Assembly: GCF_004916895.1 (NCBI RefSeq)
Contig: NZ_SNTZ01000003.1
Location: forward strand, 1-64,000
Length of the DNA: 64,000 bases
Direction of reading: 5' to 3'
Origin: Flagellimonas alvinocaridis
Lineage (GTDB): Bacteria; Bacteroidota; Bacteroidia; Flavobacteriales; Flavobacteriaceae
The notes beneath the pieces were generated by a model. That model was given only the letters and a program-made list of their open reading frames with translations. It was not told where the DNA came from and made no database searches. The translations under genes and the position numbers were made by a program. Below, in pieces: positions 26,161-35,352 of this stretch (position 1 is its first letter; each line of letters opens with the position of its first letter).

Positions 26161-27870
26161 TTACACCCAATTGTTCTTGAAGATCAAAAACTCCATGGGT
26201 CTTAGTTTTACCTTGATGAAAAGGCGATCGGTTTCTAAAGCTGTGTTTTTTTCGATTTTGACTTTTTTCTTGTTCCCATAGATACATTCCATTAGAAGAT
26301 TTTCTTTGTTGATAGCGTTATCTATGGTTACGTATCCTTCTTTGGTATTCTTTGGAGAAGAATTATAGACGACAAGTATCTCGCCCTGATAAAGGATCCT
26401 TGAAAATGCCAAAAGACATTGTTCACAATCTGGAAACCGAAAATCGAGCCCATTTTCTGAAGTTTCCCTAAAATACATTCTACCGAATTTTAGAATGGCT
26501 TCCCTTTGCCTAAGATGTGCCAAGAACGAAATTCTCTTGAATAGCCATGACCCTTGGTTCAATACGTTGGTCTCCTTATCATCGGGATTGAACATGCCCT
26601 CCCTGATATACCGATCATCAGTACCGTTGCCCTCAAAACCTTGTTCGGTACCGTAATAAATACATGGAGCGCCAAGGGCACAAATGAGAAAGCCCATGCC
26701 CGCAACAATTTGCTCGGGAGCGGCATTGTGGCCAAAGCGGTGCTTAAAATCCATCCCAACCTGGTCGTGGTCGTCGATATAGGTCACCAGAAATTCGCCA
26801 TACTCGCCACGGTGAAGGGCATTCTTTCGCAGTTCTTCATAGCGCCGTATCAATAGGTTCGGTGATGAATTGCCCTTTATCACTTCCGCCAGGACACTGT
26901 GCAGGGGGTGATCTAAGATAGAATCAAGCCCATAATAGATGTTACGGTCTTCAGGCAGTACTTTAGGGCCTATATAGGGATTGCTCATTTCATCGTTGCC
27001 GATAATTTCACCGAACAGGAAAAAGTTTCTTTTGCCCAAAGAGTAAGCATATTCCCGAATCCTCGAACAAAAACGGCTGGTATCCTGCCCTTTCATATGT
27101 TTGACAGCATCCAAACGAAAACCATCAACATCCACCTCACGTATCCAGTAACAATGGATTTTGGCCAGTAGCTCCTGTAAGTCTTCACTGGCGGGGGAAC
27201 CATCGTTCCGAAATGTTTTTAAGGTAAAGAAGTCGCCTTCCTGGGTCTCGGGATACGCATCGAAATTCTTGATCTGCCCTTTACGGTTATACATTTCGGG
27301 ATTTCTCAGTTCAAGGGGTATCGGTCTGTCCTTTTCTCGCCAATCACCCAACGGAAAACGCTCTCCTTTGAAATAATAATAGCTGTAATCAAAGGGATAG
27401 GACCAATTATCGCCAGAATGATGCAGAACGATATCCAAAAAGACCCGTATATCAAGCCCGTGTGCCTTGTCAACGAGTTTTTCCAAGTCTTTCTTTGTGC
27501 CCCAGCGTTTGTCCACATCCATATAATTCTGAATGGCATAGCCATGGTAGGACTCTGGATTGTTTTCAAACACGGGGCTTAGCCAGATGGCCGTACAGCC
27601 CAAGTTTTTGATATAGTCAATGTTGTTGATGATCCCCTTAAGAGTACCGCCAAAGGGCTTTCGCAATTGATCTTCATTCCCGAAACCAGGGTGCCGGATA
27701 TCGAAATTCTTTGAGTGCCGTGCATTGCTATCATGAAACCGGTCAACCATAAGAAAGTAAATGATCTCCTCACGCCATTCCCTATGGCAGTTTACCCAAT
27801 ATTTCTTGTCTGGGCGTGGTGAAAGTTCTATTTCCTCAATTGATTTTAACATCATCTCGTTTTTAAACAT
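26161..27870 (-). CDS. Alpha-amylase family (GH13) glycosidase
   Basis: A 569-residue GH13 protein with the conserved regions in order: VFLDIVLHHSG (region I), VDGFRLDAVKHM with the catalytic Asp (region II), FLFGEIIGND with the acid/base Glu (region III) and VTYIDDHDQVG (region IV). No signal peptide is present, so it probably acts on cytosolic alpha-glucans, trimming glycogen or maltodextrins alongside glycogen phosphorylase. A C-terminal beta domain follows. The start at 27870 overlaps the symporter stop by 8 bp; Met6 or Met7 are alternatives. Specificity (amylase, debranching or transfer) cannot be settled here. Confidence 0.9.
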   Translation of the reverse strand: MFKNEMMLKSIEEIELSPRPDKKYWVNCHREWREEIIYFLMVDRFHDSNARHSKNFDIRHPGFGNEDQLRKPFGGTLKGIINNIDYIKNLGCTAIWLSPVFENNPESYHGYAIQNYMDVDKRWGTKKDLEKLVDKAHGLDIRVFLDIVLHHSGDNWSYPFDYSYYYFKGERFPLGDWREKDRPIPLELRNPEMYNRKGQIKNFDAYPETQEGDFFTLKTFRNDGSPASEDLQELLAKIHCYWIREVDVDGFRLDAVKHMKGQDTSRFCSRIREYAYSLGKRNFFLFGEIIGNDEMSNPYIGPKVLPEDRNIYYGLDSILDHPLHSVLAEVIKGNSSPNLLIRRYEELRKNALHRGEYGEFLVTYIDDHDQVGMDFKHRFGHNAAPEQIVAGMGFLICALGAPCIYYGTEQGFEGNGTDDRYIREGMFNPDDKETNVLNQGSWLFKRISFLAHLRQREAILKFGRMYFRETSENGLDFRFPDCEQCLLAFSRILYQGEILVVYNSSPKNTKEGYVTIDNAINKENLLMECIYGNKKKVKIEKNTALETDRLFIKVKLRPMEFLIFKNNWV

Positions 27871-29233
27871 TCACATTGGAATATGGTGTATTTGTAGTTA
27901 TATCTACCTCTTTGCTTTCTTGTGATCTTGCTCCATAAAAACGGTTGAAAACCATACAGGCCGTTAGGTCACCGGTAACATTGACCGCAGTTCTGAACAT
28001 GCCGAGCAAGCGCTCCACCCCTATAATTATGATAATGCCTTCAGCCGGTATTCCGGCACTTGACAAAACGGAAGCCAAAATCACCACACCGCCACCGGGT
28101 ATGGCAGGGGTGCCGATGGAGGCGGCAACTATGGTGACCACGACAACAATAATATTCAGAAGGCCCATTTCAAGGCCATAAGCCTGAGCGATGAACAAAG
28201 TCGTTATGGTTTGGTAAAGTGCTGTTCCATCCATGTTCACGGTAGCCCCTATCGGAATAATGAAATTGCTGATGGAGCCGTTCACTTTGAGCTCTTCTTC
28301 CGCTGTTTTTAAGGAAAGGGGCATTACTGCGGCAGAACTCGTGGTCGAGAATGCCAATAGTTGAACATCCGTGATCTTTTTCAAAAATTTAAACGGATTG
28401 CTCTGGCCCAATAGACTTACCAATAACAGGTAAACACCGACCAAAAGGAATAACCCTATCAGTACCACGAGCACATAAAAGCCCAAACCTGAAAGGGAGT
28501 TTAGACCAACACTGGATGTAAGTTGCGCCATTAAACCAAATACTGCGATGGGTACCAACAACATGGCCCATTTGACCACGGTCATGCAGATTTCCTGTAC
28601 GGCACCCAAGAGCAGCTTGACAGGTTTGAGCAAATCGTCAGGCAGCGACAATACGGCAACCCCGATTATAATGGTAAAAATCACAATGCTCAACATTTCA
28701 CCACTGACCATCGAGGCCAATGGGTTTTCAGGCAGTAGATCGGTAATGACATTCGGTATATCGTTTATTCCAAACGACAGTTCCGTACTTTCGTCCGTAT
28801 TGGCCAAAGCATTTGCATGATCGACTTCCGCCTGTTGGTGGAGAAACTTTCCCGGTCTAAAGATCAAGGCCAGAACCGTACCTATGGTTACCGATATAAT
28901 CGTTGTCGATATAAAATATAAGAGTACGCCCCCGCCCAATCTTTTCAGATTTTCCTTGTCGTTACTCGCTATGCCGGTGATGATGGAGGCCACGATCAGT
29001 GGTATCATGATCATCTGGACCAATTTCAAAAAGAGCATGCCCGGCAGGGCCAGCCAATTCCCCAGAACATCGGCGGTGCTTTTGGTGATCCAACCGTTTT
29101 GGGGACTTAACAACAGGCCTACTCCAACACCAAGAAACAAAGCAATGATAACTTTGAGCCAAAGCCGGTTCTCAACCAACCTTTGTAGGTAGTGGTTTAA
29201 TGATTTTAATGATTTTATTTCCGTATCCAGCAT
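27863..29233 (-). CDS. Dicarboxylate/amino acid:cation symporter (DAACS)
   Basis: A 456-residue DAACS/SLC1-type transporter with the family signatures: serine-rich STTSSAAVMPLS in reentrant hairpin 1, GATVNMDGTALYQ in TM7, GTPAIPGGGVV in hairpin 2, and DLTACMVFNRFYG in TM8. It imports C4-dicarboxylates or glutamate/aspartate with Na+ or H+ across the inner membrane. The N-terminal cytosolic tail of about 22 residues is normal. It follows the aldolase gene by 16 bp. Whether it supplies fumarate, succinate or amino acids to fermentation is not readable from sequence. Confidence 0.93.
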   Translation of the reverse strand: MLDTEIKSLKSLNHYLQRLVENRLWLKVIIALFLGVGVGLLLSPQNGWITKSTADVLGNWLALPGMLFLKLVQMIMIPLIVASIITGIASNDKENLKRLGGGVLLYFISTTIISVTIGTVLALIFRPGKFLHQQAEVDHANALANTDESTELSFGINDIPNVITDLLPENPLASMVSGEMLSIVIFTIIIGVAVLSLPDDLLKPVKLLLGAVQEICMTVVKWAMLLVPIAVFGLMAQLTSSVGLNSLSGLGFYVLVVLIGLFLLVGVYLLLVSLLGQSNPFKFLKKITDVQLLAFSTTSSAAVMPLSLKTAEEELKVNGSISNFIIPIGATVNMDGTALYQTITTLFIAQAYGLEMGLLNIIVVVVTIVAASIGTPAIPGGGVVILASVLSSAGIPAEGIIIIIGVERLLGMFRTAVNVTGDLTACMVFNRFYGARSQESKEVDITTNTPYSNVNV

Positions 29234-29249
29234 TCTTTTATCAGATGAC

Positions 29250-30311
29250 TTATGCTATTGTTATTCTTTCTTCAAGGTAAACGCCCTGCACGGTATGCAA
29301 TAATTCCACACCGTCCTTAAAAGGTCTTTGAAAGGCCTTTCTCCCTAAGATCAATCCTGCTCCGCCTGCCCTTTTGTTGATGACCGCAGTTCTGACCGCA
29401 TCCGACATATCTGACTCGCCTTGTGAACCGCCACCTGAGTTTATCAAACCTATTTTGCCCATGTAGCAATTGGCCACCTGCAACCGGCATAGATCTATGG
29501 GGTGCTCCGTGGTCAGTGTTTCGTACATGGCATCATCAAACTTGCCGAATTTCAGGTTCTTGAAACCAAAATTGGTCGTGGGCAACTTCTGTTTGATGAT
29601 ATCGGCCTGTATCGTTACCCCTAAATGGTTGGCCTGACCCGTTAAATCCGCGGCGGTGTGATAGTCCTCTTTGTCTGTTTTGAAAGCATCGTTGCGGGTG
29701 TAGCACCACAAAATTGTGGCCATACCAAGGCTATGGGCCTCGGCAAAGGCTTCCGCAATCTCCCTTATCTGTCGATTGCTTTCCTGGGACCCAAAATAAA
29801 TGGTAGCCCCGATTGCAACCGCGCCCATGTTCCACGCTTCCCTGACTTTTCCGAACAGGTTCTGGTCATAAGTGTTGGGATAGGACAATAACTCATTGTG
29901 GTTTATCTTGACAATGAAGGGGACTTTATGCGCATATTTCCGAGAACAAAGGCCCAACACCCCAAAAGTGGAGGCCACACCGTTGCAACCGGCTTCGATG
30001 GCGAGCTTTACAATGTTCTCGGGATCAAAATAATCGGGGTTTTTAAAGAAGGAAAAAAAGGCACTATGTTCAATGCCCTGATCTACGGGAAGGATGCTCA
30101 GATACCCTGTATCCTTTAGATTGCCATGCCCGTACAATTGGGCAAGGCTCCGGAGCACTTGTGGGCTTCGATTACTATTGACGAATACGTTGTCCACAAT
30201 ATTCTTATCGGTCAACCGCAGTTCATCCTTGGTGACCTTCTGGCTTACATGATCTAAATAGAAAGATGCTTTGTCCCCTAAATGCGCGACTATGTTATCA
30301 TACGTTTTCAT
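29250..30311 (-). CDS. fbaB: Class I fructose-bisphosphate aldolase (DhnA/FbaB type)
   Basis: A 353-residue class I aldolase of the DhnA (FbaB) family, found in archaea and some bacteria, rather than the zinc class II enzyme. Visible: [12 protein letters not shown] near the N-terminus, [25 protein letters not shown], and the phosphate-binding [15 protein letters not shown] and [14 protein letters not shown]. It forms a Schiff base with fructose 1,6-bisphosphate and yields DHAP and GAP. It lies 9 bp downstream of type II GAPDH, so the two successive glycolytic steps are co-encoded. Confidence 0.92.
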   Translation of the reverse strand: MKTYDNIVAHLGDKASFYLDHVSQKVTKDELRLTDKNIVDNVFVNSNRSPQVLRSLAQLYGHGNLKDTGYLSILPVDQGIEHSAFFSFFKNPDYFDPENIVKLAIEAGCNGVASTFGVLGLCSRKYAHKVPFIVKINHNELLSYPNTYDQNLFGKVREAWNMGAVAIGATIYFGSQESNRQIREIAEAFAEAHSLGMATILWCYTRNDAFKTDKEDYHTAADLTGQANHLGVTIQADIIKQKLPTTNFGFKNLKFGKFDDAMYETLTTEHPIDLCRLQVANCYMGKIGLINSGGGSQGESDMSDAVRTAVINKRAGGAGLILGRKAFQRPFKDGVELLHTVQGVYLEERITIA

Positions 30312-30320
30312 AATGAAATT

Positions 30321-31334
30321 TTATCCGATTCCTAAACTTGCATTGGTTTTTTCGATGGATCTGTGTGCATCGGTCTCAATACCCGTGAGGGCCCGAATGG
30401 CATCAATGGTCTCAGGGATTACAATCGCTTGGTTATCGACCACGTAGGCATAAAAAAGTTCATCGCCCACAACCTTGAGCATGTCTTCCCATAGGGCCAC
30501 CTCGTACATATCGCCCCAAGGCCTACCCATATCCAAAAACATTTCTTTGATGGTATTGTTGGAGACCAAGCCTTGATCATAGTGAATGAACTTGATTCTA
30601 CTTGAGGTTTTGAGGGCGTTCAACACCTCTTCCTTTGAGGCTTTTTTTCGTAGCTTAACGTTCCAGTAATGCATATGGCTCAAAGTCTCGGGAACTTTGA
30701 CCGCAGAAGTAATGACATCCAAATCCGGATCGACACTTTGCGCGTCGGGACCTTGATGGCTCGGGATGTCCTTTTCCGGCACCATGGTGTTCATGATGCC
30801 GCCCAAGTGGCTTTCCCATGGGTCGGTCGCCCTTCTTAATAATGTTCCCCGTGCATAATCCAATAGATCTGCCTTTTTTAAAGCGGTCAATGTCCTTAAG
30901 ATAGATGTGGTGTTACAGGAAACCACCCGGGTAGCATCTAGATTTACCGCAGTGCTATAATTGTTCTCGGCACTAAAGGAGTGGCCTGTGGTCTTGTGTT
31001 TTTCACCTCCCTGTACGATAAACTTGATCCCTTGCCCTTTGTATATTTCCACATTTTTCGCGGCGATGTTCTTTGGCGTACAGTCCACTACAAGATCTAC
31101 TTTTTCTAAAATGTCTTGCATACTTCCTTCAATGGCAATATTGGCTGCTTTCATTTCTTTTTCGGCTTCGGGTGTGGCCGCATAAACTGCATACCCTTTT
31201 CGCACCGCATTTTGTATGCGCCAATCGCTGATGACATCACAAACCCCAATAAGGCTCATATCATCTTGTACATTAATGGCATCGGCCACTCTTTTCCCGA
31301 TAACTCCGTATCCTACTACTGCAATGTTTTTCAT
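30321..31334 (-). CDS. Type II glyceraldehyde-3-phosphate dehydrogenase
   Basis: A 337-residue type II GAPDH, the form typical of archaea. The N-terminal NAD(P) motif is VVGYGVIGKRVADAI, and the catalytic cysteine lies in VVSCNTTSILRTL (near residue 140), where bacterial GapA would have SCTTN. RRATDPWESHLGGIMN follows. The enzyme oxidises GAP with NAD(P) to 1,3-bisphosphoglycerate in the cytosol. Its ATG overlaps the NhaA stop by 4 bp. The pairing with a DhnA-type aldolase suggests that both were acquired or kept together; a housekeeping type I GAPDH probably exists elsewhere, which cannot be checked here. Confidence 0.9.
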   Translation of the reverse strand: MKNIAVVGYGVIGKRVADAINVQDDMSLIGVCDVISDWRIQNAVRKGYAVYAATPEAEKEMKAANIAIEGSMQDILEKVDLVVDCTPKNIAAKNVEIYKGQGIKFIVQGGEKHKTTGHSFSAENNYSTAVNLDATRVVSCNTTSILRTLTALKKADLLDYARGTLLRRATDPWESHLGGIMNTMVPEKDIPSHQGPDAQSVDPDLDVITSAVKVPETLSHMHYWNVKLRKKASKEEVLNALKTSSRIKFIHYDQGLVSNNTIKEMFLDMGRPWGDMYEVALWEDMLKVVGDELFYAYVVDNQAIVIPETIDAIRALTGIETDAHRSIEKTNASLGIG

Positions 31335-32641
31335 GTTCTTTTATGTTTAACTGTTCTTAATTGTTTTCTGTTTCTGTATAATAATAGAGCACCCATTACC
31401 CCCGCTGTCAATGAAGCGAATAGGATGCTTACCTTGGCCGTAAATATTAGGGACTCGTCCGTAAAAGCCAGTTCGGTTATAAACAACGACATGGTAAAAC
31501 CGATACCGCCAAGAAAACCTATACCATAAATCATTTTCCAATTCACGTTTTCCGGAAGCTTGGCGAGTTTAAATGCAACGAGTAGTCTTGAAAAAGCAGT
31601 AATACCGATAAACTTGCCAAAAATGAGACCTAGACCAATCCCCAAGCTAACCGGGCTGGATAGTACTTTCAGCAAATCTCCATGAAGATGTATTCCTGCA
31701 TTTGCCAAAGCGAACAAGGGAAGAATTACAAAGCCCACTATTGGGTTTAAAGTCCTTTCCAATTTTTGGAGTGGAGTTTCGGCCTCGGAACTTGCAGTCT
31801 TTATATCCTCCAATATCTCCAATTGCGTTTTTGAGATAAGCGTCCCCTTTATGGACTTGGTTTCTTGAAATCTCTTATGTAAACGGTCTAAACGCTCTAA
31901 AAAGGTAGTCTCCTTAATTTTTACCCTACCAGGAATGGCAAATGCGGTCAGAATCCCGGCAATGGTTGGATGTACCCCTGAAAAAAAGAAGGTCAACCAA
32001 ACACCACCGATGCCAATAATGGCATAGAACCATGTGCTTCTTACTCCCGCATAATTACCAATTATCAAAGCCGCGAAGAACAATAGTCCATGGAGTAGAT
32101 CCATCTGCGAGATACCTGAGGTATAAAAGAGGGCAATGACCAAGACACCACCTAGATCATCCACAATAGCCAGTGTAATAAGAAAAACCCTCAAGGTCGA
32201 AGGAAGTCTTTTTCCGACAAGGGCCAGAACCCCTAATGAAAATGCAATATCCGTGGCCATGGGAATGCCCCAACCATTGGAAGCCTCGCCCGAGTTGTTG
32301 AACATAAAATAAATAAGGGCAGGGAGCACCATACCACCTATTGCTGCACCGATGGGCAGTATTGCATCCTTTGGGGACGACAGTTTACCACCGATTATTT
32401 CACGTTTCAGCTCTAGACCGACTTGCATAAAAAATAGTGCCATTAAGCCATCGTTGATCCATAACAGTAGCGACTCAGATAGCTGAAATGTACCCACACT
32501 AAAGGCAAATTCGGTTTGCATTAGGCCGACATAATATCCCTTCCATGGCGAGTTGGCCCACACCATAGCAATAACAACAGTGATAAAGAGCACAATGCCA
32601 TAGTTGTGCAGTCTTTTGATCGAGCTGCCGAAGAATTTCAT
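31331..32641 (-). CDS. nhaA: Na+/H+ antiporter NhaA
   Basis: A 436-residue NhaA-type antiporter. The key TM4-5 region reads ATDIAFSLGVLAL, followed by LAIVDDLGGVLVIALFY, which carries the paired aspartates equivalent to D163/D164 of E. coli NhaA. The N-terminus WANSPWKGYY is typical. A charged cytosolic loop of about 50 residues (near 240-290) is longer than in E. coli. I chose the start at 32641 (MKFFGSS) because it fits the family; 32674 would overlap the NDH-2 gene. It exports Na+ in exchange for protons, adjusting pH and membrane energetics. Confidence 0.92.
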   Translation of the reverse strand: MKFFGSSIKRLHNYGIVLFITVVIAMVWANSPWKGYYVGLMQTEFAFSVGTFQLSESLLLWINDGLMALFFMQVGLELKREIIGGKLSSPKDAILPIGAAIGGMVLPALIYFMFNNSGEASNGWGIPMATDIAFSLGVLALVGKRLPSTLRVFLITLAIVDDLGGVLVIALFYTSGISQMDLLHGLLFFAALIIGNYAGVRSTWFYAIIGIGGVWLTFFFSGVHPTIAGILTAFAIPGRVKIKETTFLERLDRLHKRFQETKSIKGTLISKTQLEILEDIKTASSEAETPLQKLERTLNPIVGFVILPLFALANAGIHLHGDLLKVLSSPVSLGIGLGLIFGKFIGITAFSRLLVAFKLAKLPENVNWKMIYGIGFLGGIGFTMSLFITELAFTDESLIFTAKVSILFASLTAGVMGALLLYRNRKQLRTVKHKRT

Positions 32642-32663
32642 AATACTGTTATTTGAATAATGG

Positions 32664-34085
32664 CTAGGCATCAATGCTGGATTTTTTGGGATTTACATCC
32701 TTTTCCCATTCATTATTGGAACTATATTTTAAGGAGGCTTTCATATAAGCATCACGTTTGAAACTTCTTATGATTACCCGGTTGCTTTTTTCGTAGGTAA
32801 AATAACTGATGGCCCAATTGAAGCCCACCAAAAATTTGTTTCGAAACCCGCTGATGGAAAGCAAGTGAACCACGGACCATAAAAGCCAGGCAGCATACCC
32901 GCCGAAGTGGAGCTTTCCTAAATCAGCGACCGCTTTTCTTTTGCCAACTGTGGCCAATGAACCTTTATCTTTATACCTAAATGGTTTGGAAGGCATTGAT
33001 TGAACGGTGTTCAATAGCACTTTGGCCAAATGACCGCCCTGTTGAATGGCGGTTTGGGCTACCTGTGGATGGCCCTTAGGGGTCTCGTCGGTGATTACCC
33101 CGGCAATGTCCCCAATGGCAAAAACATTATCCATGCCTTCCACTTTTAGATGGGTATCCGTTTTTAGACGGTTCCCATTAATTATATGTTTTTGATTGAT
33201 GCCCGCTGGAACCTGGCCTGTTACACCTGCCGTCCAAATCAGGTTTTTCGCCATGATTTTCCTTCCGCTTTTGGTAGATACCACATTACCGTCGTAACCG
33301 CTCACGGCCTCGTTCAACAACACTTGCACATTTAGATTTTTTAGATACCGAAGTGTTTTTGTCGAGGCTTTGTTGGACATTGAGGCTAATAGTTCGTCCG
33401 ATGCTTCGATCAGGTAGATGTTCATTATGCTATTCGGATACTCGGGATAGTCTTTTGGAAGGATGTACTTACAGAATTCCGCCAAGGCACCTGCCATTTC
33501 GACACCGGCCGGGCCACCGCCCACAATCACAAAATTGGTCAGCGCATCGCGTTCTTCATCATCACAGGTTATGGCTGCCTGCTCCAAGTTTTGCAACATC
33601 ATATGACGTATGTTTAGCGAGTCCTTGATGTCTTTCATACCAAGACTGTTTTGTTCCACCTCTTTCATGCCGAAGAAATTGGTCTTGGTTCCGGTGGCCA
33701 AGACCAGATAATCGTAGGTGAGCTTGCCTTTGTCTGTTACAACTGTGTTGGAAGCGGGTTCGATTTGCGTCACTTCGGCAAACCTAAAGCTCACATTACC
33801 ATAGCCCTTGAACTGTTTTCTGAAGGGAAATACGATACTGTCCGGTTCAAGACCGCTGGTGGCCACTTGATAGAACAAGGGCTGAAATTGATGGAAGTTG
33901 TTACGGTCTATCAGCACGACCTGTACCTCCTTGTTTTTAAGGCCTTCTACCAGGGCCAGCCCTGCAAAGCCACCACCCACAACCACTATACGCGGCAAAA
34001 ATGTTTTGGGCAAACAAACAGACTCCATCACTTCACAGTTGGCATCGGTATTGTTCTTTGATATGCAGGTATTCTGATTTCCCAT
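32664..34085 (-). CDS. Type II NADH dehydrogenase-like FAD oxidoreductase
   Basis: A protein of about 473 residues. The first dinucleotide fold (RIVVVGGGFAGLALVEGL) lies near residue 35, the second (FVIVGGGPAGVEMAGAL) near 195, and the FAD-closing motif VFAIGDIAGV near 320. A C-terminal amphipathic region with RNKFLVGFNWAISYFTYEK would bind the membrane, as in NDH-2. It passes electrons from NADH to quinone without pumping protons, which keeps NADH turning over when the membrane potential is high. The start at 34085 follows the 62-bp gap after the USP gene. An N-terminal extension of about 30 residues precedes the first motif. Confidence 0.9.
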   Translation of the reverse strand: MGNQNTCISKNNTDANCEVMESVCLPKTFLPRIVVVGGGFAGLALVEGLKNKEVQVVLIDRNNFHQFQPLFYQVATSGLEPDSIVFPFRKQFKGYGNVSFRFAEVTQIEPASNTVVTDKGKLTYDYLVLATGTKTNFFGMKEVEQNSLGMKDIKDSLNIRHMMLQNLEQAAITCDDEERDALTNFVIVGGGPAGVEMAGALAEFCKYILPKDYPEYPNSIMNIYLIEASDELLASMSNKASTKTLRYLKNLNVQVLLNEAVSGYDGNVVSTKSGRKIMAKNLIWTAGVTGQVPAGINQKHIINGNRLKTDTHLKVEGMDNVFAIGDIAGVITDETPKGHPQVAQTAIQQGGHLAKVLLNTVQSMPSKPFRYKDKGSLATVGKRKAVADLGKLHFGGYAAWLLWSVVHLLSISGFRNKFLVGFNWAISYFTYEKSNRVIIRSFKRDAYMKASLKYSSNNEWEKDVNPKKSSIDA

Positions 34086-34147
34086 GATCTGCTCTTTTAT
34101 TTTTCTACGGACAAAATTTATCCTGTCACATTGTAAGTGGCCATATT

Positions 34148-34606
34148 TTATTTTTGATGTTTTTTTCTGACAATCAAAACAGAACAATGCGCGTGCATGG
34201 CAATGGATTGGGCGACCGAACCAAGCAAAAAGCGCGAGAATGCGCCATGGCCTTGTGATCCCAATACGATAAGATCCACCTCCAAATCAGTTGCCTTTTC
34301 CAAGATTGCATTTTTGGGAAACCCTTCTACAATATTGGTCGTTATCGACAACTTGCCGTTCTTTTGTTTTAACGACTTTGCAGCATTGTTAACGATGGTT
34401 TCAGCCGATTTTTTCGCATTTGACATGGCTTCTTCTTTATAATGGCCGATACCACTTAAGGGGAAAGCCCCTGGTACAGTTAACATTGGATTTTCATAAA
34501 CATTTAGAACATGTATTTTAACTAATTTTGGCAGCGACATTGCCGCTAGTTCATCGATGGCATCTTTGCTGAATTCAGAGCCGTCAATTGCGAGTAATAC
34601 TTTCAT
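34148..34606 (-). CDS. Universal stress protein, single UspA domain
   Basis: A 152-residue UspA-family protein beginning MKVLLAIDGSEFSKDAIDEL. The nucleotide-binding signature GSQGHGAFSRFLLGSVAQSI is intact, so ATP or AMP binding is likely. It is a compact cytosolic protein without extra domains. It lies 28 bp downstream of the lycopene-cyclase-like gene and 62 bp upstream of NDH-2. Pairing with the double USP at 13385 marks both ends of the array as stress-linked. Confidence 0.92.
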   Translation of the reverse strand: MKVLLAIDGSEFSKDAIDELAAMSLPKLVKIHVLNVYENPMLTVPGAFPLSGIGHYKEEAMSNAKKSAETIVNNAAKSLKQKNGKLSITTNIVEGFPKNAILEKATDLEVDLIVLGSQGHGAFSRFLLGSVAQSIAMHAHCSVLIVRKKHQK

Positions 34607-34634
34607 CTTCTTCGTTTTTATTTATAGACTTAAC

Positions 34635-35348
34635 TTAAAAATTTTGATTCAAAACAATTGGGTTGATTAATTTTCTCCAATACAAATGCTCATAGAGGCC
34701 TGACCAATACATGCCAAAAGTGAAAGCGAACAAAAGCTCTTCGATTGGTATGCCGGCCACTAGAATATCACTCAGGTTTTCCAGATTCCAAAACAATGTT
34801 ACGTAGTCGGGGTAAAACGGGAGAATACTTCCAAAATAAACAAAGTACAATGCCGTGAACAGAAATCCACTTATCCAGATTTTGGTCTTAAGGTCTGGGC
34901 GGCAGTATAACGTGGCCATTCCACCCAAGAACATGGCCAATATTCCACAGTAAATATGGTTCATGGGAGTGAAAAGGGCCAATATCAAAAACACGACCGC
35001 CGGTACGAAAAGGATATATAGATGCAACCTATGTCTATAATGGTTACGCTCGGTATGCGGTATTTTAACATACCTTCGCTTGAAAATAAGATTGTAAAGT
35101 ACGGTGCCAATACCCCCGATGGCAAAAGAGAAAATGATGCTTTCAATATCGAACCCGGTCTTTATCGCCAAATCGAAGAGCGATGGCGGGTGCCAATATT
35201 CGGGAACGAACAGCGGCTCGGTTAGCCCAAAGGGCATGGTTATCCAACTCATCCTCAACATTTCTTTACGGGAATCCTTCTTCAAAAGATAGACCACGCC
35301 CCAAAGGGCCAGTATGATAAGGGACCATATAAACCAAACGTATTGCAT
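34635..35348 (-). CDS. Lycopene-cyclase-domain-like membrane protein
   Basis: A 237-residue integral membrane protein with about seven hydrophobic segments. Near the C-terminus GIPIEELLFAFTFGMY matches the conserved PxEE(L) motif of heterodimeric/fused lycopene cyclases (CrtYc/CrtYd, CarR). The N-terminal half has the layout of one cyclase repeat (FVPEYWHPPSLFDL and a GGIGTVLYN segment). No other carotenoid genes are nearby, so carotenoid cyclisation is unproven; it may act on another isoprenoid or have a structural role. It follows the first gene of the array by 4 bp. Confidence 0.7.
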   Translation of the reverse strand: MQYVWFIWSLIILALWGVVYLLKKDSRKEMLRMSWITMPFGLTEPLFVPEYWHPPSLFDLAIKTGFDIESIIFSFAIGGIGTVLYNLIFKRRYVKIPHTERNHYRHRLHLYILFVPAVVFLILALFTPMNHIYCGILAMFLGGMATLYCRPDLKTKIWISGFLFTALYFVYFGSILPFYPDYVTLFWNLENLSDILVAGIPIEELLFAFTFGMYWSGLYEHLYWRKLINPIVLNQNF

Positions 35349-35352
35349 AAGA

